In this document: piece after piece, positions 17,003 to 26,200 of the stretch
How the letters are laid out: each line of letters starts with the position of its first letter
How positions within the stretch are numbered: position 1 is the first letter of the stretch
Notes under the pieces: model-generated
What the model was told of the DNA's origin: nothing
Databases searched by the model: none
What the model saw: only the letters and a program-made list of their open reading frames with translations
Assembly (NCBI GenBank): GCA_934394595.1
Contig: CAKRRX010000001.1
Location: 1-64,000, forward strand
DNA from: an uncultured Blautia sp.
GTDB lineage: Bacteria > Bacillota > Clostridia > Lachnospirales > Lachnospiraceae
Length of the DNA stretch: 64,000 bases
Direction: 5' to 3'
Position numbers and translations under genes: made by a program

Positions 17003-17033
17003 TTCTTCTTCTCCTTTTTTGGGTGTTTTTATT

Positions 17034-17058
17034 TTTAATAAGCCCCCTGCTTATTAAA
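17034..17058 (-). other. Hairpin in front of the binding-protein gene
   Basis: Perfect 10-base stem TTTAATAAGC / GCTTATTAAA with a 5-base loop, followed on the minus strand by A-rich sequence, so not a terminator. It may protect the 5' end of the processed binding-protein message. Confidence 0.55.
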
Positions 17059-17087
17059 TTCAGTTTGGTTGTCCTGTTCCCCGGACT

Positions 17088-19796
17088 TCAGGGTTTTGCA
17101 GTTACAATTTCATATTCTCCTGATCCTGCAAGGAAGCTGCAGGTACCATTTTCATAGCTTACTTCGCTGATTCTGCCTTTTACTGTTTCCGGCAGAGCTT
17201 CTTTTTTACAAGGAATGGTTACCATAGCCTGCGTATTTGCAGGTACTGTAAAACAGATCTTAAACTGCTTTTTTTCATTGAACCAGTGAACCTTGATGTC
17301 TCCTGATTTGCTGTGGTAAACAGTTTCAAGCTCCTTTAGTCCATCTGTTACTGCCGGATTTAGCTTAAAGGTATGGAAACCGGCTTTCACAGGTGTGATC
17401 CCAGCAAGACCTGTTACCAGATATTCATCTACTACTGTGAGACCGATGTGGCTCATGGCATTCATTACCTGTGGATGAAGGGTTCCATCTTCCCAGATGC
17501 CGTCCCATCTTTCCCATGCAGTTCCAGGTCCCTTATCTATCATATAACCGATGCTTGGAAATTCCCTGGACGCCAGGAAGCTTTCGGCTTCCTGTGCCAT
17601 ATCGTATTTTTTCAGTGTGCCAAGGAAGTAAGGAGTACTTGGGGTACCGCCTCTCCAGAATATCTTTCCTTTTTCTGTCAGCTTTTCTCTCAGCTTCTGT
17701 GCTTCCAGCTGCTGATACTCTTTTGGAACCATTCCGGCTGCCAGAGCCAATACATAATCGCCCTGTTTTCCAAAACGGATGGTACCGTCTCTCTGTATAA
17801 AATTCTGACCGAAAACCTTTTTGACCTTTTCAAATAATTCTCTGTATTTCCCGGCTTCTTCTGTCTTTCCGATGGCTTCGGACATCTCGATCATCATGCG
17901 GATAATGATGGCATAATGAGTGGTTCCGATAATTCCGGGAGAACTGTCTCCGTAACCATGATTGACATCGGAGTGATCATTCAGTTCCCAAATATTCAGC
18001 CAGTCTCCGGTAGTTCCAAACCGGATACATCTGTCACTGTTATGATCCAGGTAATCAAAAAACTTTTCCATTGCCGGATAGTGATCCCGAATGATCTGTC
18101 TGTCCCCGTACAGCTTGTACAACGTATAGATCATGCGGATTCCATGGTTAGTCTGAAGATCTCCGATAAACTGCTCAATATCCTTCATCATCAGCGGTGG
18201 AGCAATGGGTTCCAATGCCCCGTTTTCATACTGTGCACTCCAGATATCACAGTTCCATTTGCGGATAAAGCCTTCCATATTTCCAAGCATTGCCACACTT
18301 GCAGTGGCGTGATCTCCTTCCATTCCCCAGCCAAGTCTCTCATCTCTGGCACAGACATCGGTGGGATTGTCCATCAGATTGGTACGCATGGTATCTCTGC
18401 ATGCAGCAAACACATCATTTATGGTATCATTGCTTGTGTAAAATTCTGTCTGATCCGGAAAATCCGAACCAATTGCGATTCCTTCTGCTTTTAGAAGCTT
18501 CACTCCGGTAAGTCCGGTGATCTTTGCATACCGGAATCCATGGTAGGTATATTCCGGTTTAAAAATTTCCTTTCCAGCTCCACTGCAAATATAGATATCC
18601 TCTGCCCTTGCTGAGCGGTTGCCGTCCAGATGAAGTTCGCCATCCGGTCCCAGGATTTCACTGTGTCGGATGTGGATTTCCTTTCCTTCCGGTCCTTCTA
18701 CTGTGATCCGAAGGACACCACTGATCAGCTTTCCAAGATCAACAAATGCGGTATCTCCATCCTTTGCTGTGATCTCTTTCGCTTCAAATTCCTCATATTC
18801 CTTCATGGGGACTCCCGGATGGGCTGTCGGGATCACATCATGCTCTGTGCCGGTCTCCACCGGATTCCATTTGGAATCGTCATAGCCAGGAAGATCAAAT
18901 CCGGCTGTCTCTTTTTTCTTTCTGGCATCAAAGCACTCACCCTGGAAAATATCTGCTTCCAGAACAGCTCCATAAGACGCTTTCCAGTTCTCATCTGATA
19001 CGATGGTCTCCTTGGTTCCATCTGTGGCTGTAAGCACCAGCTGAACCATCACCCTTGGCTTGCTTCCGTACCATTCCCGGTTCTGAAGTCCCATATAGCC
19101 CGCATACCATCCATCTGCCAGGATCACACCTGCTGCATTGGCTCCATTTCGGATCAGGGAAGTGACATCGTAACATCTGCACCAGGCTGTAGTATCATAA
19201 TTGGCAGTACCCGGAACAAATTTATCTGTAGTGACTTTCTCACCATTTATACTCACATCTGCGATTCCCTGAGCAGATACATAAAGCTCTGCCTTTTTAA
19301 TTTCTTTCTTATTTTCAAATTCCCTGCGAAGATATGGTGCAGGGGGAAGATAATACTGATTTTCTCCCAGCTGAAAGTCGTCTGCGCAGTAAAACGGCTC
19401 ATTTCTGTCAAAGGGCTTCATTCCCTCTGGCAATGCATCGTATCCGATCCACTTCGCTTTCCAGCTATCCCTGGTCAGGCCGGTCTCAAACCGGCTCTCC
19501 CTGGCAAGTACTTCCTCACCATCTGAACTGATAACAGTAGAAGAAACTTTCCATATATAACAGGTATCTGGCTTCAGCCCGGTTCCCTCATACAGGATCT
19601 GGAGCGTCTCCTCTGAATCCACCTTCCCGGAGTCCCAGCAAAGAGTGCCATCTTCTTCTGCAACAGTGATGTGATAGGAAATCTGTCGAACCTCATATTT
19701 TCCTTCTCCGCAGATCATCCAGGAAAATACCGGATACTCTGCCGCAAGCTGAAGTGGAGATTCCTGCCCACAGCATTTCAGATTGTATAAATGCAT
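17088..19796 (-). CDS. Alpha-L-rhamnosidase, GH78
   Basis: 902 residues, full length. Domain order: an N-terminal fibronectin-like domain (about 10-110), a Bac_rhamnosid_N domain (about 150-320, with LYVSAQGIADVSINGEKV and ILADGWYAGYMG), the (alpha/alpha)6 catalytic domain with DERLGWGMEGD at about residues 480-500 (general acid region) and WERWDGIWEDG near 790, and a C-terminal beta domain. It removes terminal L-rhamnose by inversion. There is no signal peptide, so it acts on imported glycosides. Start ATG 19796 with AAAGGAG. It is first gene of a seven-gene operon behind a near-consensus promoter. Plant glycosides or rhamnose-bearing glycans are both possible substrates. Confidence 0.95.
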   Translation of the reverse strand: MHLYNLKCCGQESPLQLAAEYPVFSWMICGEGKYEVRQISYHITVAEEDGTLCWDSGKVDSEETLQILYEGTGLKPDTCYIWKVSSTVISSDGEEVLARESRFETGLTRDSWKAKWIGYDALPEGMKPFDRNEPFYCADDFQLGENQYYLPPAPYLRREFENKKEIKKAELYVSAQGIADVSINGEKVTTDKFVPGTANYDTTAWCRCYDVTSLIRNGANAAGVILADGWYAGYMGLQNREWYGSKPRVMVQLVLTATDGTKETIVSDENWKASYGAVLEADIFQGECFDARKKKETAGFDLPGYDDSKWNPVETGTEHDVIPTAHPGVPMKEYEEFEAKEITAKDGDTAFVDLGKLISGVLRITVEGPEGKEIHIRHSEILGPDGELHLDGNRSARAEDIYICSGAGKEIFKPEYTYHGFRYAKITGLTGVKLLKAEGIAIGSDFPDQTEFYTSNDTINDVFAACRDTMRTNLMDNPTDVCARDERLGWGMEGDHATASVAMLGNMEGFIRKWNCDIWSAQYENGALEPIAPPLMMKDIEQFIGDLQTNHGIRMIYTLYKLYGDRQIIRDHYPAMEKFFDYLDHNSDRCIRFGTTGDWLNIWELNDHSDVNHGYGDSSPGIIGTTHYAIIIRMMIEMSEAIGKTEEAGKYRELFEKVKKVFGQNFIQRDGTIRFGKQGDYVLALAAGMVPKEYQQLEAQKLREKLTEKGKIFWRGGTPSTPYFLGTLKKYDMAQEAESFLASREFPSIGYMIDKGPGTAWERWDGIWEDGTLHPQVMNAMSHIGLTVVDEYLVTGLAGITPVKAGFHTFKLNPAVTDGLKELETVYHSKSGDIKVHWFNEKKQFKICFTVPANTQAMVTIPCKKEALPETVKGRISEVSYENGTCSFLAGSGEYEIVTAKP

Positions 19797-19906
19797 GTCT
19801 CTCTCCTTTATGCAATCGTTTTAATGTTTTTTGGTAAAAAAACTTACTTTTCAGATTAAAGTAAGCTGTGAAATTTTCATGCAATCCTTTTCATGAATCT
19901 AGTCGT

Positions 19907-19935
19907 AGTATATTCCAATTTTCCGAATATGTCAA
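19907..19935 (-). promoter_or_regulatory. Promoter of the rhamnosidase operon
   Basis: On the minus strand, perfect TTGACA (19930-19935), 17-base spacer, TATACT (19907-19912). The leader to the rhamnosidase start is about 105 bases. Confidence 0.8.
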
Positions 19936-19999
19936 CACTATTTGTGCATTTCTATTTTTCATTCAAATTTTTCATGATTATTTTGTGCATTTTTACAGA

Positions 20000-20027
20000 T
20001 TGTTTTTTCTCATCTCTCTGTTATGAT
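20000..20027 (+). promoter_or_regulatory. Possible promoter of the glycyl-radical genes
   Basis: TTGTTT (20000-20005), 16-base spacer, TATGAT (20022-20027). It lies immediately before the first operator-like repeat, which would overlap the transcription start and suit repression. Confidence 0.4.
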
Positions 20028-20037
20028 AAAAATAATA

Positions 20038-20082
20038 TAAACGTTTTCATAAACACCTCTTTTTATTTAAACGTTTTCATAA
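20038..20082. promoter_or_regulatory. Paired operator-like repeats (LacI-family or cre-like)
   Basis: The 15-base sequence TAAACGTTTTCATAA occurs twice in the same orientation, at 20038-20052 and 20068-20082, a period of exactly 30 bases (about three helical turns). The complementary strand reads ATGAAAACGTTTA, near the catabolite-repression cre consensus but lacking its final C. The most economical reading is operators for the LacI-family protein of the operon, possibly also seen by CcpA. Confidence 0.7.
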
Positions 20083-20090
20083 TGATAGTA

Positions 20091-20152
20091 GGGGCAACAG
20101 GTCAAAAAGCAGTTCATGCTTGCATGATAAAGCTTTTCACTTTTGCCCTGTC
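20091..20152. repeat. CUUG-loop hairpin repeat, copy B, in the activase leader
   Basis: The core 20102-20137 matches copy A (6728-6763) at 34 of 36 positions, with the same TCATG-CTTG-CATGA tip and AAAAGC/GCTTTT stem. The outer stem uses different bases (GGGCAA with TTGCCC), which suggests conserved structure. It ends about 8 bases before the ribosome site of the activating enzyme. Confidence 0.75.
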
Positions 20153-20173
20153 AAACAGGAAAAGGAGGGAAAA

Positions 20174-21025
20174 ATGAGCGCAACAGGCGTGATTTTTGAC
20201 ATAAAACAGCTTGCTGTCTTTGACGGACCAGGCATCCGGACCACTGTATTTATGAAAGGTTGTCCCCTTCGCTGCCGCTGGTGCCACAACCCGGAAGGAC
20301 TTTCCTTTAAGCCCCAGCTGATGGTCAGTGACAATGGCTGCCGCCACTGCGGCAAATGTATTTCCATATGTAAACATCCGGAACACTGCATTGCCTGCGG
20401 AGAATGTATCCGTGTCTGTCCCGTCCATCTTCGAAGGATTGCAGGAACGGTATACACAGCCAGGGAACTGGCTGCTAAGCTTTTAAAAGACCAGGTGATC
20501 TTTGAAATGAATGGTGGAGGCATCACTCTCTCCGGCGGAGAACCTACTTCCCAGCCGGAATTTGTTCTTGAGCTTCTTCAGCGTACCAGAGTTCTTAACC
20601 GGGCCATTGAAACCTGTGGCTACTGTAACCCAAAGACCTTTGCCGCAATTTTAGAAGAATTGGATTTCATTCAGATGGATTTAAAACTCATCGACGATTC
20701 CATGCATAGGAAATGGACCGGCAAATCCAATGAGACCATTTTGGAAAATTTTCGCCAGGTGAAAGCATCAGGGAAACCTTTTATTATCCGGGTGCCTCTG
20801 ATTCCGGGAGTAAATGACACACCCGAGAATTTGTCCGCCACAGCTGCACTTCTTACCAATGCACCGGGACTTCAGAGGGTGGAGCTTCTGCCCTACCATA
20901 AAACAGCCGGAGCAAAATACAGTATGGTTGGAAATACCTATGACCCGGGATTCGACCCGGAACGACCGGTAAATAAAGATTCCAGCGCTTTTGATGCCCT
21001 TGGGATCCCATGTATGATATTATAA
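20174..21025 (+). CDS. Glycyl-radical enzyme activating enzyme (radical SAM)
   Basis: 283 residues. The radical-SAM cluster is CPLRCRWC (Cys30, Cys34, Cys37), preceded by the GPGIRTTVFMKG motif of this family. Two ferredoxin-type CxxCxxCxxxC sets (Cys56/59/62/66 and 72/75/78/82) are inserted after it, as in activases of glycyl-radical dehydratases and decarboxylases rather than PflA. GGGITLSGGEPTSQ and YHKTAGAKY follow. It uses SAM to place the glycyl radical on the enzyme encoded 15 bases downstream. The start is ATG 20174 behind AAAGGAGG; the upstream ATG at 20120 lies in the hairpin repeat and has no ribosome site. Probably controlled by the paired operators upstream. Confidence 0.93.
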   Translation: MSATGVIFDIKQLAVFDGPGIRTTVFMKGCPLRCRWCHNPEGLSFKPQLMVSDNGCRHCGKCISICKHPEHCIACGECIRVCPVHLRRIAGTVYTARELAAKLLKDQVIFEMNGGGITLSGGEPTSQPEFVLELLQRTRVLNRAIETCGYCNPKTFAAILEELDFIQMDLKLIDDSMHRKWTGKSNETILENFRQVKASGKPFIIRVPLIPGVNDTPENLSATAALLTNAPGLQRVELLPYHKTAGAKYSMVGNTYDPGFDPERPVNKDSSAFDALGIPCMIL

Positions 21026-21040
21026 GAAAGGAAAATTGCC

Positions 21041-23113
21041 ATGACAGATCACATCCAGGAATTACTACAGTTTTTTATCCAGGACCGGAAACACCGCACT
21101 CTTCGCGCGCCGGAAACTGACAAGTACCGTTATGCAAAGATTTATAAAGAAAAAGGACTTTCCGACCTCTCACGCAGTGTATGCCGTCTCAAAGATATGC
21201 TTGCAGAAGAAAAGCCTGTGGTCTTTCCATTTGAAAAAATCGCTTTTTTAAGAACTGTTCCTACTATTCCGGAGATTTTTACAGAGGAAGAATTTGCTAT
21301 AATTTCTGCCAAGAATTACATTCATGAGCAGGGAAAGGTTTGCAATATCAGTCCAGAGTATTCTCTTCTTTTAACTACCGGCCTGGAGGAAAAACGTGCC
21401 CAGATTTCCAGTGCTTACGACCATTTTAAGAAAGCCGGGGACTCTGAAAAAGCTGAATATGAGAAAGCTCTTCTTGACACCATCGACACCATTCTCTCCT
21501 TTTGCGACCGCTACCGTCAGGAAGCCGAAAAGCAGGGAAATCACACTGTAGCAGATACCCTTTCCAGAATTCCCCGTCAAAAACCTCAGACTCTTCTGGA
21601 AGCCCTGCAGTTTATGCGCATCATCCACTACTGCCTGTGGTGCAGCTTTAATTATCACAACACACTAGGCCGTTTTGACCAGTATATGTATCCCTTCTAC
21701 AAACATGATATCGATGCCGGTATCCTTACCAAAGACACAGCTCTGGAACTGATCGAGGAATTTTTCATCAGCCTGAATCGGGACAGCGACCTTTATACAG
21801 GTATGCAGCAGGGTGACAATGGACAGAGCATGGTACTTGGAGGAATGAACCCTGACGGCACTGACAGTTTTAATGAGCTTTCTGATCTTTGTCTGCAGGC
21901 CAGCCTGGAGCTGAAGCTGATCGATCCAAAAATCAATCTCCGTGTAAGCAAAAAAACACCGCTTTCCACTTATATCCGTGGCACACAGCTGACCAAGCAG
22001 GGGCTTGGTTTCCCACAGTACTCCAACGATGATGTTGTGCTGGAAGCTCTGAAACGCTGGGGCTATGATGAAGCGGACCGCTATAATTATGTAGTTGCAG
22101 CCTGCTGGGAATTCATCATTCCTGGTTACGGAATGGATATCCCCAACCTTGACAGCCTCTCTTTCCCTGCCTGCATGGAAAAAGCAGTGGATCAGATGGA
22201 AAAGGCAGATACCTTTGAGGATCTCATGGAAATGGTAAAAGAGAATATCTTTGAGGAATCTGCCAGACTTCGAGCTGGTGTCCATAACATTTATATGGAA
22301 CCGGCACCTCTTCTTAGCCTGATGATGCATGACACCGTGGAACAGGCGAAAGATATCTCCAAAGGAAATAAATACAACAATTACGGATTCCACGGAACCG
22401 GACTTTCCACAGCTGTGGACTCTCTGGCAAGTATCCGCAAATACGTATATGATACAAAAGAAGTAAGCAAGGAACGGATGTTAAAGGCCCTGTCCACCAA
22501 TTTTGAGGGCGAAGAGGAGCTGGATAACATGCTTCGCTATGAAGCCCCCAAAATGGGCAACGATGATGATCTGGCTGACGAGATTGCAGTCAGGCTGCTG
22601 AACTGGTATGCAGATTCCATGGAAGGACATGTCAATGACCGAGGTGGTATCTACCGTGCTGGTACCGGTTCTGCCATGTATTACATCTGGCAGGCACAAA
22701 GCACCCAGGCCACTGCGGATGGCAGACAAAAAGGAGAAGAATTTGCCTGCAACTATTCTCCCAGCCTTTTCTCCAGACTAGACGGACCGATTTCCATTAT
22801 CAAGTCCTTCTCCAAGCCTGATCTGGTGCGTGTGGCAAATGGCGGCCCTCTTACCATTGAGCTGACAGATACCATGTTCCGCAATGAGGAAAGCATCCAG
22901 AAGACTGCACAGTTTGTAAAAACCTTCATTGACCTTGGCGGACATCAGATGCAGATCAATGCTGTAAACCGGGAAAAACTTCTGGACGCAAAGAAGCATC
23001 CGGAAAATTACCGCAATCTGATCGTCCGTGTATGGGGCTGGAGCGGATATTTCGTAGAACTGGATGAATGTTACCAGAACCATATTATCAAGCGTATGGA
23101 ACTGGCAATCTGA
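21041..23113 (+). CDS. Glycyl radical enzyme of unassigned substrate (PFL-like family)
   Basis: 690 residues, shorter than PFL (about 760) and the known dehydratases (about 790-850). The C-terminal glycyl loop is IVRVWGWSGYFVELD with the radical glycine near residue 666. The active-site loop reads VVAACWEF, giving one cysteine (Cys355) followed by Glu357: the Cys-x-Glu pattern of eliminases and dehydratases, not the Cys-Cys of pyruvate formate-lyase. The glycyl loop has Trp where most relatives have Tyr or Ala. ATG 21041 has GAAAGGA upstream. Its neighbours (activase, divergent rhamnosidase operon with shared operators) suggest it handles a rhamnoside-derived compound, but no substrate can be named. 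The enzyme is oxygen sensitive and cytosolic. Confidence 0.9.
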   Translation: MTDHIQELLQFFIQDRKHRTLRAPETDKYRYAKIYKEKGLSDLSRSVCRLKDMLAEEKPVVFPFEKIAFLRTVPTIPEIFTEEEFAIISAKNYIHEQGKVCNISPEYSLLLTTGLEEKRAQISSAYDHFKKAGDSEKAEYEKALLDTIDTILSFCDRYRQEAEKQGNHTVADTLSRIPRQKPQTLLEALQFMRIIHYCLWCSFNYHNTLGRFDQYMYPFYKHDIDAGILTKDTALELIEEFFISLNRDSDLYTGMQQGDNGQSMVLGGMNPDGTDSFNELSDLCLQASLELKLIDPKINLRVSKKTPLSTYIRGTQLTKQGLGFPQYSNDDVVLEALKRWGYDEADRYNYVVAACWEFIIPGYGMDIPNLDSLSFPACMEKAVDQMEKADTFEDLMEMVKENIFEESARLRAGVHNIYMEPAPLLSLMMHDTVEQAKDISKGNKYNNYGFHGTGLSTAVDSLASIRKYVYDTKEVSKERMLKALSTNFEGEEELDNMLRYEAPKMGNDDDLADEIAVRLLNWYADSMEGHVNDRGGIYRAGTGSAMYYIWQAQSTQATADGRQKGEEFACNYSPSLFSRLDGPISIIKSFSKPDLVRVANGGPLTIELTDTMFRNEESIQKTAQFVKTFIDLGGHQMQINAVNREKLLDAKKHPENYRNLIVRVWGWSGYFVELDECYQNHIIKRMELAI

Positions 23114-23184
23114 TTTTTTATTATAAGAAATTGTGGGAGCAGCTTGGCTGCGAAGCAACTCTTATAAATGACCTCCCATGAAAG

Positions 23185-23223
23185 CAGATACCGCAGCGTT
23201 TTGAGCTGCGGTATCTGTTTTTT
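23185..23223 (+). terminator. Rho-independent terminator of the glycyl-radical operon
   Basis: Perfect 13-base stem CAGATACCGCAGC / GCTGCGGTATCTG with a 7-base loop and six T on the plus strand. On the minus strand no U-tract follows, so it probably does not serve the convergent DUF5107 gene well. Confidence 0.93.
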
Positions 23224-23247
23224 ATACTATATTCTTTTCTCAGCCTG

Positions 23248-26200
23248 TTACTCTTCGATTCCTCTTAAATACAGTCTTGCAAGGAGATGATGGGGATCCA
23301 GTTCCAGGGTTTCTTTAAAGTATTCCTTCGCTTTTTCCAAATTTCCAAGTCCAAGATTTCCAAGCCCCATAAGATAGCAGCAATGAGCTTTGTTCTTTTT
23401 GGTAAAGTTTTCATCAAAGATCAGAAGATCCGGGTAGGATACTGCAAAGTAATCCATCTTCACTTCATCATAAATGTGTGCCTCGCCATAGCTGATCAGC
23501 TTATAGAATCTGGAATTTGCAGCCACCGGCTCTCCCAGTTCTTTTAAGGCAAGCCCCTGATACATGATCATATCTGCTGGCTGATCGTTGTAGAACATCA
23601 TGCCAGCAGGCTCATCAGTACCTGTAGAGGCTGCTGTGAACAGCTGCTTTGCAATGTCTGTATTTCCAAGAGCTTTTTCTGTAAGAGCAAGATAATAGTT
23701 AATATTGTTATCTTTTGAGCCCTCCAGCTTGCCCTCACCAAGGTTTTTGGGATATACCAGTGCTTTTTCCAGAAGTTCTTTTGCCTTTGTCCATTCTTCC
23801 TTTGTGATAGCTTTTTTCGCCAGTTCCACAAGGGCACGGGTGTACTGGGTGGTAGCTTTTCCTTCTCCGCCTTCCCATGGATGAAATTTTCTTCCCATCA
23901 GAAGCTCATATGCCTTTTCGTGATTTCCCATGTAGTTCTGCAAAGTGATGTATTCGATAAATACGTCGTCACGTTTTACAAAGGTTTCCGGATATTTCTC
24001 ATAGAAAGCCAGTCTTTCTTCCACTGTATAGTCCAGTTTTTTGTACAACTGATCCAGTTCCAGGAATATACGGCAGTCTGTGGGATCAAGGGCAAAGGCC
24101 TTTTCCAGTACTTCCTTTGCTTTCTCCGGTTCCTGGCATTTGTTGTAGTAAACAAGGGACAGATTTCGAAGCACTGTGGGGAACTGAGCATCCAGCTCTG
24201 CGGATGTCTCCCACGCTGTTTTTGCCTTGTCATACTGACGCTTGTCATACCAGAGATTACCTACATAGTAGAAAGCTTTTGGAAGCTGCGGCTGAAGCTT
24301 TGCTGCCAGCTCCAGAACTGCAATATCTTCCAGCCTGTTTGGGAAACAGCAATAGGGATCTGCCTGATCTGCCATTTTCACCATCTCTTTTGCCTGATCC
24401 TCTTCTCCTAACTGATCCAGGCACATTCCACGGTAATAATACAGCATTGGCCATTTTGCATCACAGAGGTTCAGCATGCCAAGTGCTTCCTGGTAGAAGC
24501 CGCCTTCCATATAATCAATGGCCGCCTGGATAAAGTTCTGATGAAAATTACGCATCTGTGCTTTTAAAGCAAGCTTCTTTTCTTCCTGTTCCTCTTCTGG
24601 TGCCAGAAGGATTTCTTCATAACCAGATACATAGTCAAAACGGTCTACCTTTTTATTTTCTGCAAGCCATGCTTTTTCTGCTTCTATTCTTCCCATTTTT
24701 CGGAGAATGGCTGCTTTTAAGCCTCTTGCCTTGATATTGTGGCTGTTCTTTACAAGGCCTTTTTCCACAAGCTCAAGTGCCAGCGGATACGCGCCTTTTC
24801 TCGCTACAATAGCCGCCAGGAAATAGAAAGACATCTCCTGCTGTTCATTGGACCAGGTTGCCTTGAAGAAAGCATCGTAAGCCTCTTCATAGCGTCCCTG
24901 ATAAAACAGGGTAAGACCCAGGTCATAGTATGCTTCACTGTTGTATGGGTTTGGATTTTTCCAGGTCATTCTTTCCAGAGCTTTGCGGAAATATTTTTCA
25001 CTTTCCCGGTAAAGACCTCTTCTGAACAGAAGCATTCCATAAGCCGTATTCAGACGGATATCACCCTCATCTCTTTTCAGCCCCTCCAGATAATAATCAT
25101 CTGGCAGATAGGTAGCATGGCGGTACTGCTCAATGTGAAGTCCGGTAAGATAAAGTTCTTCACAGGTCTGGATATCCTTTGGATCCTTTGCTGCCTGAGC
25201 TGGCTGTGGAAGCTTCGGAATCTTCTCTTCCAGTGGGGTAAAGGATACCAGTTCTCTTCCCTCTGCATTTAATACACGCACGGTAATGTCGGTCTTCTTT
25301 TCTACCGGGAGGCTGACTTTCTTTTCGTATACGGCTACAGGAGAAATATCTGTGTTTTCTTCAAATACTACCTCCCCTTTCTTCTCCAGGATCACTTTTG
25401 CATTCTTTTCCTCGCCTGTGGTATAAATACGCAGGGAAACTTCGCTGTCCTGGATTTCCATGTTTACCATGGCATCGATGGTAGCATTTTTTACATAACC
25501 AACCTTTTTGTATGGCATAAAGTACTGTTTAAAGGTCTTTTCCTCAAAAGGCTTCAACCAGGTAAAGTCAGGCTGATTGTCTGTATACACCCCGGTCATC
25601 AGCTCAATATACGGGCCATCCTCATCCGTGAGGTTACGATCCCATGCTTTTCCAAAATCTCCACAGCCCCAGGTCCACTGCTTCTTTCCAGGAGAAATGT
25701 GGTGATCTGCTACATGGAGGATACCAGCCTCTTCCCTGTAATCATAGCCTCCTACAAAATCAAAGTCTGACTTTTCGGCCATATAAGAAGTGGGAACCGG
25801 AATATTTTTGTACCGGGAAATGTCCACACCTGCACTGTAATCATGCTTGTAATAGACACCAGTTGCAATAGGGAATTTAGATACATCACGTTTTCCATGA
25901 TCCATGACTGCATGAACATCTGGCGGAAATACAGACTGTGTATAGTCATTGACTGCTACAGCCGGATTTGCCCACCACAAAAAGGTCTGTGCCATAGGGG
26001 TACGGTTGTAAAGCTGTCCTCGGATCTCGATATAGGCCTTGTCCGGATACAGGGTAAAGCTTGCGATTCCCTTTGTTCCATACATCTGATCCACATCATT
26101 AATCATAACGGTTTTACTGCCGTCCTCATGTTCTGCCACTGCATAGTCTACAGGCAGATAAGTAGTCGGGCGGTGATGCTGGGGCCAGTTGAACTCAATT

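Larger units (their letters stand above)
19797..20173. other. Divergent regulatory region between rhamnosidase operon and glycyl-radical genes
   Basis: Holds a minus-strand promoter (19907-19935), a weaker plus-strand promoter (20000-20027), two identical operator-like repeats (20038-20082) and a CUUG hairpin repeat in the plus-strand leader (20091-20152). No protein gene is seen. Confidence 0.75.

Noticed and set aside
20038-20082. Calling the paired repeats plain CcpA cre sites
   Set aside because: The sequence lacks the final C of the cre consensus, and a LacI-family regulator is encoded in the adjacent operon. CcpA binding is kept only as an option.
21041-23113. Naming the glycyl radical enzyme pyruvate formate-lyase
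   Set aside because: The active-site loop has one cysteine followed by Trp-Glu, not Cys-Cys, and the activase has extra ferredoxin clusters that PflA lacks.
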